From: Microbacterium memoriense
GTDB taxonomy: Bacteria; Actinomycetota; Actinomycetes; Actinomycetales; Microbacteriaceae
Reading direction: 5' to 3'
Length of the DNA: 64,000 nucleotides
NCBI RefSeq assembly: GCF_025398275.1
Contig: NZ_JAODOR010000007.1
Coordinates: 1 to 64,000 of the forward strand
Shown: in pieces, positions 16,739-25,538 of the stretch
Layout of the letters: every line of letters begins with the position of its first letter
How positions within the stretch are numbered: the stretch's first letter is position 1
Position numbers and translations under genes: made by a program
The notes under the pieces: model-generated
Databases searched by the model: none
Seen by the model: only the letters and a program-made list of their open reading frames with translations
What the model was told of the DNA's origin: nothing

Positions 16739-18049
16739 ATGCGACTTTCTGTCATTGGGTGTGGATATCTGGGCGCCGTGCACGCGGCGGCGATGGCTTC
16801 GATCGGGCACGAGGTGGTCGGGATCGACGTCGACGAGCGCAAGATCGCGGCGCTCTCGGCGGGTGAGGCGCCGTTCTTCGAGCCCGGGCTGCCCGAGATT
16901 CTCGCCGAAGGAATCGCCTCGGGGCGGTTGAGCTTCACGACCGACATGTCTGCGGCTCGCGGCGCTGCGGTGCACTTCGTCGGGGTCGGCACGCCGCAGC
17001 AGAAAGACAGCTACGCCGCCGACCTCACCTACGTCAACGCGGCCGTCGATGCGCTCGTGCCGTTTCTCTCGCCCGGCGACATCGTCGCGGGCAAGTCGAC
17101 CGTGCCCGTCGGCACGGCGGCAGATCTCACCCCGCGGGTCGAGGCTGCCGGGGCGACGCTCGTCTGGAACCCGGAGTTCTTGCGTGAAGGCTTCGCCGTG
17201 GAGGACACGATTGACCCCGACCGGCTCGTTGTCGGTGTGCCCTCCGACGAGGCCGGAGCACGCGCCGCCGACGTGCTGCGCGAGGTCTACCACCCGGCTG
17301 TTGCCAAGGGCACGCCGTTCATCGTGACCGACCTCGCCACCGCCGAGCTCGTCAAGGTGGCGGCGAATGCGTTTCTCGCGACGAAGATCTCGTTCATCAA
17401 CGCCATGGCCGAAATCGCCGAGGTCACCGGCGCCGACGTCACGCAGCTTGCCGACGCGATCGGTCACGACGTCCGCATCGGCCGGCGCTTTCTCGGCGCG
17501 GGAATCGGCTTCGGGGGTGGATGCCTGCCGAAAGACATCCGTGCCTTCTCCGCGCGCGCTGAAGAGCTCGGTCGGGGCGAATCGGTCGCGTTCCTCCGCG
17601 AAGTCGACGAGATCAATCTGCGCCGGCGCGAACGTGCGGTGCAGCTTGTGATCGAAGGCCTCGGCGGCCAGGTGTTCGAGAAGAAGATCGCCGTGCTCGG
17701 TGCCGCGTTCAAACCCCACAGCGACGACATCCGCGACTCGCCCGCCCTCGACGTGGCCGTGCGCCTGCACGGTCTCGGTGCGGACGTGGTCGTCACCGAT
17801 CCGGAGGCGATTGCCAACGCACGCCGCGTGCATCCGCAGCTCACCTACATCGACGAGCGGGATGAGGCGATCCGCGACGCCGACGCCGTCATTCTTGTCA
17901 CCGAGTGGGACGAGTACCGCCGCGATCTCGCGCCCGAACACGCGTCGACGTTGACAGCGGGACGCGTCGTCGTCGACGGACGCAATGGGCTCGATGCCGC
18001 CGCATGGCGCGCGGCGGGATGGACGTATTACGGCATGGGGCGGCCGTAA
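16739..18049 (+). CDS. UDP-glucose 6-dehydrogenase
   Basis: 436-residue cytoplasmic enzyme that oxidises UDP-glucose to UDP-glucuronate with two NAD+, a precursor for acidic exopolysaccharides. It has the N-terminal NAD site (VIGCGYLGAVHAAAMASIGH, residues 5-24), the NPEFLREG block, the KVAANAFLATKISFINA segment and the catalytic Cys in FGGGCLPKDIRAF. The C-terminal UDP-binding domain ends VVVDGRN and YYGMGRP. All key residues are present. The related UDP-N-acetylmannosamine or GDP-mannose dehydrogenases are alternatives within the family, but the length and motifs fit UDP-glucose best. There is no Shine-Dalgarno sequence. TACGCT ends 7 nt before the ATG, so the mRNA is probably leaderless. 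It is divergent from the priming transferase. Confidence 0.9.
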   Translation: MRLSVIGCGYLGAVHAAAMASIGHEVVGIDVDERKIAALSAGEAPFFEPGLPEILAEGIASGRLSFTTDMSAARGAAVHFVGVGTPQQKDSYAADLTYVNAAVDALVPFLSPGDIVAGKSTVPVGTAADLTPRVEAAGATLVWNPEFLREGFAVEDTIDPDRLVVGVPSDEAGARAADVLREVYHPAVAKGTPFIVTDLATAELVKVAANAFLATKISFINAMAEIAEVTGADVTQLADAIGHDVRIGRRFLGAGIGFGGGCLPKDIRAFSARAEELGRGESVAFLREVDEINLRRRERAVQLVIEGLGGQVFEKKIAVLGAAFKPHSDDIRDSPALDVAVRLHGLGADVVVTDPEAIANARRVHPQLTYIDERDEAIRDADAVILVTEWDEYRRDLAPEHASTLTAGRVVVDGRNGLDAAAWRAAGWTYYGMGRP

Positions 18050-18055
18050 GGGGGC

Positions 18056-18330
18056 GCCTTTTGCGGGGGCGCCCGCTGCGGTGCGCCCCGGACACCTGTG
18101 ATGTACGGCACGAGCACCGCGCGACCGCGAACGCGGCCCACCTCGAGGTCAACGAAAGCCTGCGGATACGTCGTCGTGTCGACCGTGATGGCGCCCATAC
18201 GGGCCAAGTCGAGCACCTGACGCTGATCGGCGCGCGTCCCTCCGTACGACCGGCGCACGTCGACACCCCACGGGAGGGGCTCGGTGAGCGCATCTGCGGC
18301 GTAGCCCACGCCCACCCTGAGATCGCGCCG
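18056..18330 (-). pseudogene. Zinc alcohol dehydrogenase, C-terminal remnant
   Basis: On the minus strand a frame encodes about 75 residues typical of the C-terminus of a zinc-dependent alcohol dehydrogenase: SYGGTRADQRQVLDLARMGA, then ITVDTTTYP, AFVDLEVGRVRGRAVLVP. The normal preceding 250 residues with the zinc ligands and NAD site are absent. The frame also continues beyond the usual VLVP end into the convergent dehydrogenase gene. It is a truncated relic of a lost gene, next to another relic on the opposite strand. Confidence 0.62.
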
Positions 18331-18341
18331 GCGGTGGCCGG

Positions 18342-18506
18342 GGCCGGTCCGACGCGTTCGCACTTCGCGCGTTCGCTGCGTACGGCGGAGCCGGCACCGG
18401 GGGCGTGATCGAGGAGTGGCTCCGCAGCGATGATCCGGTGGACGTCGATACCCTCACCGATGTCATCCTCGCGGCGGCGCCGGAGTGGTGGCAGGGCCGG
18501 GTGTGA
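18342..18506 (+). pseudogene. TetR-family regulator, C-terminal remnant
   Basis: A plus-strand frame ending at 18506 reads DAFALRAFAAYGGAGTGGVI, then EEWLRSDDPVDVDTLTDVIL and AAAPEWWQG. This is the standard last helix region of many actinobacterial TetR/AcrR proteins. The DNA-binding N-terminus and most of the ligand domain are missing. It abuts the alcohol dehydrogenase remnant on the other strand, so the two may once have been divergent or convergent neighbours that were deleted together. Confidence 0.58.
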
Positions 18507-18552
18507 CCTGGGGGCTGGGGTCTGTGGATAACTTCGGACGAGTGTCGGAGGT

Positions 18553-19905
18553 ATGTTCTACATTGAGGGTATGAACAACCCGCTGCTCACCTCCATCGCC
18601 GAAGCGCTCGACGCGCTCGCGATGGCAGGCGGCGACCGGGCCCCCGAGGCACTGACCCCGGGCGAGTTGGTGTCGTTGAACGCCGCTTTCGGGTCACTCA
18701 AGCGCCGAGTTGATGCGGCGTTCGCGCCCGTCGCGGCCGAGATCGCCCGTCAGTCACGCACCGAACTCGGCAAAGACTCACTGGCGAAGAGACAGGGCTT
18801 CCGCTCTCCCGTCGCGCTTATTCAGGCCACGACCGGCTCGAGCGTGGGCGAGGCCATCAAGATCGTCCAGGTGGCCGAAGCAACCGCGCCGCGCCTCTCG
18901 CTCACGGGCGAAGCGTTGCCGTCACCGCACCCGTTCGTGGCGGATGCCGTGGCCTCCGCCACACTCAGTGTCACCGCCGCCTTCGCGATCGTGACGCTCC
19001 TCGACCGCCTTGCCCTGCGGGTCAGCCCGGAACGCCGCGCCACGGCCGAGCGCGAACTTGTAGCGCTTGCGCCCGGGCTGCGCGCCGACGAACTCTCCCG
19101 CCTCATCTGCCGGGCCGAAGCCCACCTCGACCCCGACGGCGTCGCACCCCGCCACGAAGAAGCCCGCGCCGAGCGCTCTCTCACCCTGAGCGAACGCGAC
19201 GGACGGCTACACCTCACCGGCATCTTCGACATCGGCACCGGCGCCCCCATCAAAACCGCGCTCGACAGCATGCTCACCCAGATCTTTCGCACGAATGAGA
19301 ATGCCGACGACGCCACCCGCGACCAGCGCTCACCTCGCCAGATGCGCGCCGACGCCCTGGCCGACCTGTGCCAGCACGCCCTCGGGTGCACCACCGTGCC
19401 CACCGGGCCGACCACGACCGTCGTCGTGCGCATGACGCTTGCCGATCTTGAAACCGGCACCGGCCTCGCCGCCGTCGATGGCATCGACCAGCCCCTCCCC
19501 GCGGCCGCCATCCGCCGCATCGCCGCCGACACGCAGGTCATCCCCTGCGTGCTCGGTGGCGACAGCGACATCATCGACTGGGGTCGTGCCAAGCGCCTCT
19601 TCACCCCCGCTCAAAAGCTCGCCCTCGCCGAACGTGACGGCGGATGTGCCCTGTGCGGGGCACCCGTCGCCTGGACCATCGCCCACCACATCGACTGGTG
19701 GCAACGCGACACCGGGGCGACCGACCTCCGCAACGGCGTGCTCCTCTGCACCGGATGCCATCACCAGGTGCACGACGACGGGTGGGAGATCAGAATCGAC
19801 GGCCCCGGCATCGACGCGCACGTCTGGTTCATCCCACCCCCGTGGATCGACCCCGACCGCGCGCCCCGTCCGGGCGGGCGAAACCGATACCGACTCAGCG
19901 CGTGA
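18553..19905 (+). CDS. DUF222 / HNH-endonuclease (13E12-type) protein
   Basis: 450 residues. An N-terminal DUF222 domain (about 20-350) precedes an HNH nuclease domain near the C-terminus: CALCGAP, then IAHHIDWW, then NGVLLCTGCHHQVHDDGW, with the His-His pair, Asn and zinc cysteines expected of the fold. These proteins are abundant and often repeated in actinobacterial genomes (the mycobacterial 13E12 family) and may be mobile or self-replicating units. Substrates are not established. The ATG at 18553 has GGAGG just upstream; an alternative ATG at 18571 (MNNPLL) has TTGAGGG. It stands alone next to gene relics. Confidence 0.9.
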   Translation: MFYIEGMNNPLLTSIAEALDALAMAGGDRAPEALTPGELVSLNAAFGSLKRRVDAAFAPVAAEIARQSRTELGKDSLAKRQGFRSPVALIQATTGSSVGEAIKIVQVAEATAPRLSLTGEALPSPHPFVADAVASATLSVTAAFAIVTLLDRLALRVSPERRATAERELVALAPGLRADELSRLICRAEAHLDPDGVAPRHEEARAERSLTLSERDGRLHLTGIFDIGTGAPIKTALDSMLTQIFRTNENADDATRDQRSPRQMRADALADLCQHALGCTTVPTGPTTTVVVRMTLADLETGTGLAAVDGIDQPLPAAAIRRIAADTQVIPCVLGGDSDIIDWGRAKRLFTPAQKLALAERDGGCALCGAPVAWTIAHHIDWWQRDTGATDLRNGVLLCTGCHHQVHDDGWEIRIDGPGIDAHVWFIPPPWIDPDRAPRPGGRNRYRLSA

Positions 19906-19949
19906 CCCACGCCCCGCCCCGCGCGTCCACCCCTCGCTAGCGTGAACAC

Positions 19950-20714
19950 ATGAGCCCACCGACGACCGCACTGCAGCGCACCTACCGCTACCTGAGACTC
20001 ACGCTGGTCGGCGCCGTCGTCGCGATCTTCACCGCCGTCGCCGTCGCCGCATCCGACGTCGGCTGGCTTCCCTCCCTCAGCGACTACTACTACTCCCCCG
20101 CCCGCACCACCTTCACCGGCGCTCTTTTCGTCGCCGCCGCCGTGCTCCTCGCCCTCTCCGGCCGCGGCCCCGAGCGCGCCCTCCTCGACGCATGCGCCGT
20201 TCTCGCGCCCCTCATCGCCCTCATCCCCACACCGCACATCCCCCCTGCCGCACTCCCCGACGTCGCCAACGGCATCACCACCTACCTCGTGATCACGACC
20301 CTCGCGCTGATCGTCGCGGTCACCCTCACCCTCACCGGCGACATGCCGGTCGCCGGTGTCGCCGCAAGCGGCAGCGTCGCCGCCCTCGTCATCCTCACAC
20401 TCGGCCTCGCCTGGATGCTCGCGCCGCACGCGGTTCTCACCCACGGGCACGTCATCGCCACCGTCGCGTTCTTCGCCCTCTTCGGCGCCGTCGCGATTCT
20501 CCATGCCTTCCCGCGCACCACCGCGCCCCCGCCGCGCGCGCTCCGCGTGATCTACACGGGGATCGCAGCACTCCTCGGCCTTGTGCTCGTCGCCTACCTG
20601 ACCACATCGAACGTCGTGCTGCTCGCCGAAAGCGTCGCGCTCGCCCTCTTCGCCGTGTTCTGGATCGTCCAAAGCATCGAGAAGTGGAACGACCCCGACC
20701 CCAGCCTTCGCTGA
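19950..20714 (+). CDS. Seven-helix hypothetical membrane protein
   Basis: 254 residues with about seven hydrophobic helices and short loops. After the first helix it has WLPSLSDYYYSPARTTFTGA, a Tyr-rich extracytoplasmic loop I have seen in uncharacterised actinobacterial membrane proteins; I do not know a function. There is no enzymatic motif. The start at 19950 has no ribosome binding site, but TAGCGT ends six bases before the ATG, so translation is probably leaderless. It is convergent with the universal stress protein gene, 12 bp away. Confidence 0.78.
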   Translation: MSPPTTALQRTYRYLRLTLVGAVVAIFTAVAVAASDVGWLPSLSDYYYSPARTTFTGALFVAAAVLLALSGRGPERALLDACAVLAPLIALIPTPHIPPAALPDVANGITTYLVITTLALIVAVTLTLTGDMPVAGVAASGSVAALVILTLGLAWMLAPHAVLTHGHVIATVAFFALFGAVAILHAFPRTTAPPPRALRVIYTGIAALLGLVLVAYLTTSNVVLLAESVALALFAVFWIVQSIEKWNDPDPSLR

Positions 20715-20726
20715 ACGACCCCGCGC

Positions 20727-21554
20727 TCAGCGCACGATCGCGGTGACCGTCGCCAGCCGGGCCAGCACCTCCTGGCTGATCGAACCCAGGAGGAAGCGGA
20801 CGAGTGCGCTGCGCCCGTGCGTCCCCAACACGGCCATCCGCGCCCCGTGCGCTCGCGCATTGATGATGTGCGACGGGTAGCCCTGCTCCACCACCCGCTC
20901 GACAACGAGGTCGGGATAGTCCGACGCGAGGCCCGCCAGCGCCACGGCCTGCACCTCCTCGGTCACCGCCTGCATGTTCGCGAGATACACCTCGGGGTAC
21001 ACCGCCAGCGAATTGCGCGGCGCCGTGAGCGGCGTCCACACGCTCACCGCCACCAGCTTCTCGCCCAGCCGATCAGCCTCCGCCGCCGCAAACGCGAGCG
21101 CCCGCTCCGACACAGCCGACCCGTCGAGCCCCACCACCACACCAACCCCCGCATCGAGGTCGAGATCGGGCACGACGACAACCGGGCACATCGCCCCCGC
21201 CACAATGCGAATACCGTGCGCGCCGCGAGCCGGCCCCTCGCCCGGACCGCGATAGTCGCTCCCGATGACGAGCAGCGCCGCGTCCTTGGACGCATCGATC
21301 AGATGCGTCACCGGATTCCCCGTCAGGACCCGCGTCGTCACGGGCACCCCGATGCGAGCGACATGCTCGTCGAGAAGATCCTGAGCCGCACTCGCCGCCG
21401 CAGAGACGACCGACCCTTCTCCGACAGCCCCGACCGCTCCCCCGACGACGGCAATCAGCTCGATGCTCTGCCCGCGCGCCAACGCCCGCGCGACCGCCCA
21501 CTGCACGGCACGGTCCGAAGCCCCCGCAACTCCGACGACGATCTTCTCTGACAT
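20727..21554 (-). CDS. Tandem universal stress protein
   Basis: 275-residue cytoplasmic protein with two UspA domains. The second (about 145-275) has an intact ATP-binding signature of the GX2GX9GS form, GTHGRSALVRFLLGS. The first has VIGSDYRGPGEG in that place and looks degenerate, so probably only one site binds nucleotide. The open frame reaches 21608, but the ATG at 21554 (MSEKIVVGV) has GGAGGG eight bases upstream and matches the start of homologues. The role is generic stress or dormancy adaptation. Confidence 0.9.
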   Translation of the reverse strand: MSEKIVVGVAGASDRAVQWAVARALARGQSIELIAVVGGAVGAVGEGSVVSAAASAAQDLLDEHVARIGVPVTTRVLTGNPVTHLIDASKDAALLVIGSDYRGPGEGPARGAHGIRIVAGAMCPVVVVPDLDLDAGVGVVVGLDGSAVSERALAFAAAEADRLGEKLVAVSVWTPLTAPRNSLAVYPEVYLANMQAVTEEVQAVALAGLASDYPDLVVERVVEQGYPSHIINARAHGARMAVLGTHGRSALVRFLLGSISQEVLARLATVTAIVR

Positions 21555-21665
21555 GGCACGTCCCTCCGTTGGGCTCCCCTGTAGCCCGCACGCTACTCGC
21601 GGCGACACCGGGCGGCCACGGTTCGGGCCGTGAAAAACCCGGTCGGACGCATCAGCGTCGGAGCA

Positions 21666-22433
21666 TCAACTCAGCGCGGTCCCCACGACCATGAGAACGA
21701 CGTAGGCCGCGTTGAAGACCACGTGGGTGAGCACGGCCCCCCACACGCGCCCCGTCAAGAGGACGAGCAGACCGCACGTCAGCCCGACGGCGCCGAAGAC
21801 CACGGCATCCGCAACCGACAAGGTCCCGCCGATCGCGTGCACCAGGATGAACGCGCCCGTCGACACCAGCAACGCCGCGAACCCGGCGGCCAGCGACCCC
21901 GCCGCGCGGCGCAACAGCTGATAGACGACGACGAGCAGCACACCGCGGAAGAGGAACTCCTCGAGCACCGGAGCCACGAGCACGGCCGGCAGGGCGTCGG
22001 TCAGCCACCAGGATGCGGGCAGAGAACTGTCGAGCATCCCCGCCGTCGGAAACGGCGCGACGCCCGCAACCGCCCCCTGCATCCCGCGCAACGCCAACCC
22101 CACACCGACGCCGAAAAGCACGTCGACCGGACGGAAGCGGAGAAGCCCGATCGGCCGCGACCGCGCGAACGCGAAACCGATGGCCACGGCGAATCCCACC
22201 CACAGCGTGAGCGACGACGCGATCGGCGCCCACGGCGCATCGACCCGGCTGAGAAGCCCGCCGCCGACGATGCCGAGTCCTACCGAGACGAGCGCGACCG
22301 CCAGCACCACGACGTCCCACCGGCGGACCGTGCGCCCACCGAGTCGCCAATCCTGGCGCGGCGCGCGTCGCCGCCGTCGGGGTGCGGGCGCGGCGTCGGA
22401 CACGTCAGGAGCGTCGATAAGCTGATCGGACAC
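21666..22433 (-). CDS. CPBP-family intramembrane metalloprotease homologue, second copy
   Basis: 255-residue paralogue of the protein at 12236-13015. The motifs are complete: EEFLFR at 158-163, FILVH at 195-199 and HVVFN near 237-241. The basic N-terminal tail and the WRLGGRTVRRWD block are shared. It is divergent from the phosphatase gene with a 65-bp gap, exactly as in the first copy, so the pair was duplicated as a unit. Its substrate is unknown, and a role in EPS regulation would be guesswork. Confidence 0.87.
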   Translation of the reverse strand: MSDQLIDAPDVSDAAPAPRRRRRAPRQDWRLGGRTVRRWDVVVLAVALVSVGLGIVGGGLLSRVDAPWAPIASSLTLWVGFAVAIGFAFARSRPIGLLRFRPVDVLFGVGVGLALRGMQGAVAGVAPFPTAGMLDSSLPASWWLTDALPAVLVAPVLEEFLFRGVLLVVVYQLLRRAAGSLAAGFAALLVSTGAFILVHAIGGTLSVADAVVFGAVGLTCGLLVLLTGRVWGAVLTHVVFNAAYVVLMVVGTALS

Positions 22434-22498
22434 GCGCTAAACCTACCCGGCGCAGCCTCCGCACCACGATTTCCCCCCTCACGAGGAAGGTCACCGCC

Positions 22499-23113
22499 GT
22501 GCTCGAGATCCTCACGGTTTGCACCGGAAACATCTGCCGCTCCCCCCTCGCCGCCCAGCTCCTCACCGCGCGCCTGCACGATCTCGACGTCGTCGCCTTA
22601 TCCGCCGGCACGCGCGCCCGCGGAGGCGAACCCATGACCCCGGAAGCCGCCCAGCTCGCCGCCGACCGCGGCATCCCCGCCGACACCGCCGCCGCCCACC
22701 GGGCGCGCTACCTTCAGCCCGCACATCTCCAGGAGCCTGTCCTGCTCCTCGCTATGGCACGCGAGCACCGCCGCGCCATCGTCGAAGCCGACCCCACGCG
22801 GCTCCGCTCCACGTTCACGATCCGCGAGTTCGCCCGCCTTGCCGCCGACGTCACCGACAACGAGATCCGCGCCGCCGCGCATGCCGCCGGAGACGATCCC
22901 GCCTCCCGCGTCGCCGCCGCCCTCGACGTCGTCGGCGGCCGTCGTGGGCTCACCCTCCCGCCCGCCGATCCCGACGACGACGATGTGATCGACCCGTTCG
23001 GCCGCTCGGCCGCCACGTACGAGCGCTCCGCAGCCCAGCTCATTCCCGCCGTCGACGCAGTCACACGGGTCTTTCACGCGTCACTGACACGAAACACGCC
23101 TGTGGCAGACTGA
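22499..23113 (+). CDS. Low-molecular-weight protein tyrosine phosphatase, second copy
   Basis: 204-residue paralogue of 13076-13681. The P-loop CTGNICRSPL (Cys8, Arg14) and the general-acid block DDDVIDPFGRS are intact, with the same long middle insertion. The GTG start at 22499 follows GAGGAAGG at a usual distance. It lies 48 bp before the intact tyrosine kinase gene, which is probably its substrate. Kinase and phosphatase pairs of this kind cycle the tyrosine-rich tail to control polysaccharide polymerisation and export. Confidence 0.93.
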   Translation: MLEILTVCTGNICRSPLAAQLLTARLHDLDVVALSAGTRARGGEPMTPEAAQLAADRGIPADTAAAHRARYLQPAHLQEPVLLLAMAREHRRAIVEADPTRLRSTFTIREFARLAADVTDNEIRAAAHAAGDDPASRVAAALDVVGGRRGLTLPPADPDDDDVIDPFGRSAATYERSAAQLIPAVDAVTRVFHASLTRNTPVAD

Positions 23114-23161
23114 TTCCGTACCGCCCGGCGCATCCGTGCAGCCACGTCACCGAGAGGCACC

Positions 23162-24676
23162 ATGGAGCTCACCGATTACATCCGCGTCCTGAGAAAGAGT
23201 TGGCTGCTGATCGTCGTGCTGACCCTCCTGGGGCTCGGAGCGTCCGCCGCGTACTCCCTCACCCGTACGCCCGTGTTCGAGTCGTCGAGCACGGTGTTCG
23301 TCTCGACGCAGACCGGTGGCACGGCCGCTGAGCTGCAGCAGGGCTCGAACTTCACGCAGGCCCGCATCAACACGTACGTCGGCCTCGTCCGCACGCCCGT
23401 CGTGCTCAACCCGGTCATCGCCGAACTCGAGCTCGGCATCACATCGGAAGAACTCTCCGGGTCGGTGAGTGCTGCCGCGCCGCTGAACTCCACCCTCATC
23501 TCGGTCACGGTGTCCGACCCCGACCCCGTCGCGGCCGCCGACATCGCCAACGCCGTCGCCGCGAGCCTCTCCAGCGCGGTCCCGCGCCTCGAGCCCGAGG
23601 CCGCCGACGGGTCGAGCCCCGTGCGTCTCAGCCGCGTCAGCGACGCCCAGCCGGCGCTGGCTCCCTCGAGTCCCAACGTGCCGCTCAATCTCGCGCTCGG
23701 CACCCTCGTCGGTCTCGCTCTCGGCATCGGACTCGCCGTGCTCCGGAGCGTCCTCGACAACCGCGTGCGCACGCCCCGCGATGCGGAGCAGATCACCGCG
23801 GCACCGTCGATCGGTGCGATCGCCTTCGACGCCAAGGCGAAAGAGCGTCCGCTCATCGTCCACGCCGACCCGCTCAGCCCGCGCGCCGAGTCGTTCCGTG
23901 CGCTCCGCACCAACCTGCAATTCCTGGACATGGGCGGACGTGCGAGTTTCGTCGTCACGAGCTCCGTCCCGAGCGAAGGCAAGTCGACGACGACGATCAA
24001 CCTCGCGATCGCCCTCGCCGACGCCGGCAAGCGCGTCGCCCTGCTCGACACCGACCTGCGTAAGCCCAAGGTCGCCGAATACCTCGGCATCGAAGGCGGC
24101 GTCGGCCTCACCGACGTGCTCATCGGGCGTGCGCGCGTCGGCGACGTCATGCTGCCCTGGGGTGGCCGCACCCTCTTCGTCCTCCCCGCCGGGAAGATTC
24201 CGCCGAACCCGAGCGAACTCCTCGGCTCGACGCAGATGGCGACTCTTCTCGAGATCCTCGAGCGCGATTTCGACGTCGTCCTCTGCGACGCGCCGCCCCT
24301 CTTGCCCGTGACGGATGCCGCCATCCTCGCCCGCGCCACGAGCGGCGCCCTCATGGTCGTCGCCGCGGGCCGCACGACGAAGCACCAACTCACCGGCGCC
24401 GTCGAATCGCTCAGCACGGTCGGCGCCAAGCTCGCCGGGTTCGTCATGTCGATGGTGCCCACGCGCGGCCCCGACTCGTACTACTCCGCATACGGATACG
24501 GGTATGGATACGGGTACGGCGCCTACGTGCAAGACCAGCCGAAGGGCCGGAAGGCCAAGAAGGCTGGAGGCCGCCGCCGCACCGCACCCGTCGCGTCGGT
24601 TCCCCCCGCACCGACGCTGACCGATCTCGGCATCGAGACCCGGCGCGACGCGCGCGGAGCCGACCGAGAGAGCTGA
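23162..24676 (+). CDS. Wzc-like bacterial tyrosine kinase / chain-length determinant
   Basis: 504-residue inner-membrane protein. The N-terminal Wzz domain is framed by two helices (about 13-32 and 175-196). The cytoplasmic BY-kinase domain has Walker A PSEGKSTT (270-277), Walker A' ALLDTDLR (293-300) and Walker B VVLCDAPP (372-379). Residues 440-455 form an autophosphorylation cluster, SYYSAYGYGYGYGYGAY, with eight tyrosines. A Lys/Arg-rich tail follows. All functional parts are present, so this is the active counterpart of the chimera at 13797. It would assemble into rings that control chain length and export. The 48-bp gap to the phosphatase indicates one operon, and the next gene starts one base after its stop. 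Confidence 0.94.
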   Translation: MELTDYIRVLRKSWLLIVVLTLLGLGASAAYSLTRTPVFESSSTVFVSTQTGGTAAELQQGSNFTQARINTYVGLVRTPVVLNPVIAELELGITSEELSGSVSAAAPLNSTLISVTVSDPDPVAAADIANAVAASLSSAVPRLEPEAADGSSPVRLSRVSDAQPALAPSSPNVPLNLALGTLVGLALGIGLAVLRSVLDNRVRTPRDAEQITAAPSIGAIAFDAKAKERPLIVHADPLSPRAESFRALRTNLQFLDMGGRASFVVTSSVPSEGKSTTTINLAIALADAGKRVALLDTDLRKPKVAEYLGIEGGVGLTDVLIGRARVGDVMLPWGGRTLFVLPAGKIPPNPSELLGSTQMATLLEILERDFDVVLCDAPPLLPVTDAAILARATSGALMVVAAGRTTKHQLTGAVESLSTVGAKLAGFVMSMVPTRGPDSYYSAYGYGYGYGYGAYVQDQPKGRKAKKAGGRRRTAPVASVPPAPTLTDLGIETRRDARGADRES

Positions 24677-24677
24677 G

Positions 24678-25538
24678 ATGGCCCGTAGGTCAGCCCTCGG
24701 CCGCGCCGCGGGCGCCGCGGCCCTCACGGCGATCGCGGTCGCTGCCGTCGCGCTCGCCGTGCTCGCGATCCAGCACGGACGGCCGCCCGCATCCGCCGCC
24801 ACCGCCCGGCCCGTGCCGACATTCGAGATCGAGTCACCCTCCCCGACGCCCACGCCCACGCCGACGCCTTCCGCACCCACCGCCGACCGGTTTCTGAGCG
24901 TGGGCGCCGCGGCCGCGTGGCGTGCCACCAGCGGCGCCTGCGACGGCACCTCCCCCGTGATCGAATGGTCCGGCGACGACGGCCTCACGTGGACGGATGT
25001 CACCCCGGAGGGGATCGGCGCGGTCCGCTCGCTCACCTCATTCGGTGGCGTGAACGCCACGGCTGTCGTCGACGCGGCGAGCGCGTGCGACACCGTGGCT
25101 CTCAGCAGCTTCACCTCGGGCGCATACTGGCAGACCTACGACAACCTCTTCGCCGCCGCGAGCTACCTCACCGCCGACCCCGGCCAAGTCGTCGTCGCCG
25201 GAGACGCAATTGCGGCGCCGTGCTCGACCCCCCGCAATCTCCGTGTCGACGGCACCATCGCCCTCCTCTGCGAGGATGTCGCGTACGCGCGTTCCGGCAC
25301 GGAGTGGAACCAGCTCGCGACCGGTGTCGTCGCTCTCGCGGTCGACCCCGCCGGCGTCGTCACCGCCGCCCGGACCGATGCGTGCGCCGGCATCGAGCTC
25401 ACCCGCTACGACGGTCAGGCGGGCGGCACGCCCGCCTGTCTCACGGTTGCCGACCCTGCCGCACCCCTCGCGATCGACCTCGATCAGGGTGAGGTCGTCG
25501 CATGGTCCGGGGACGAAGTCGCCCGGCTCAGCCGATAA
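24678..25538 (+). CDS. Secreted or membrane-anchored hypothetical protein behind the kinase
   Basis: 286 residues, unrecognised. A basic start and a helix at about 15-32 (ALTAIAVAAVALAVLAIQHG) form a signal anchor. A Pro/Thr spacer with TPTPTPTPS comes next, then an extracytoplasmic domain rich in small residues and Trp/Cys: WRATSGACDG, IEWSGDDGLTW, four further cysteines. The repeated SGDDGLTWTDVTP-like wording hints at a beta-propeller or sialidase-type repeat, but no motif is complete. The ATG follows the kinase stop after one base (TGAGATG), so translation is coupled and a role in the same exopolysaccharide system is likely. It ends 11 bp inside the convergent response-regulator gene. Confidence 0.78.
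   Translation: MARRSALGRAAGAAALTAIAVAAVALAVLAIQHGRPPASAATARPVPTFEIESPSPTPTPTPTPSAPTADRFLSVGAAAAWRATSGACDGTSPVIEWSGDDGLTWTDVTPEGIGAVRSLTSFGGVNATAVVDAASACDTVALSSFTSGAYWQTYDNLFAAASYLTADPGQVVVAGDAIAAPCSTPRNLRVDGTIALLCEDVAYARSGTEWNQLATGVVALAVDPAGVVTAARTDACAGIELTRYDGQAGGTPACLTVADPAAPLAIDLDQGEVVAWSGDEVARLSR

Noticed and set aside
23147-25114. 655-codon minus-strand open frame over the kinase gene
   Set aside because: It is the antisense shadow of the intact tyrosine kinase and the gene after it. Its composition (runs of Arg, Gly, Asp, Glu, Ala) is that of high-GC reverse-frame translation, without any domain.
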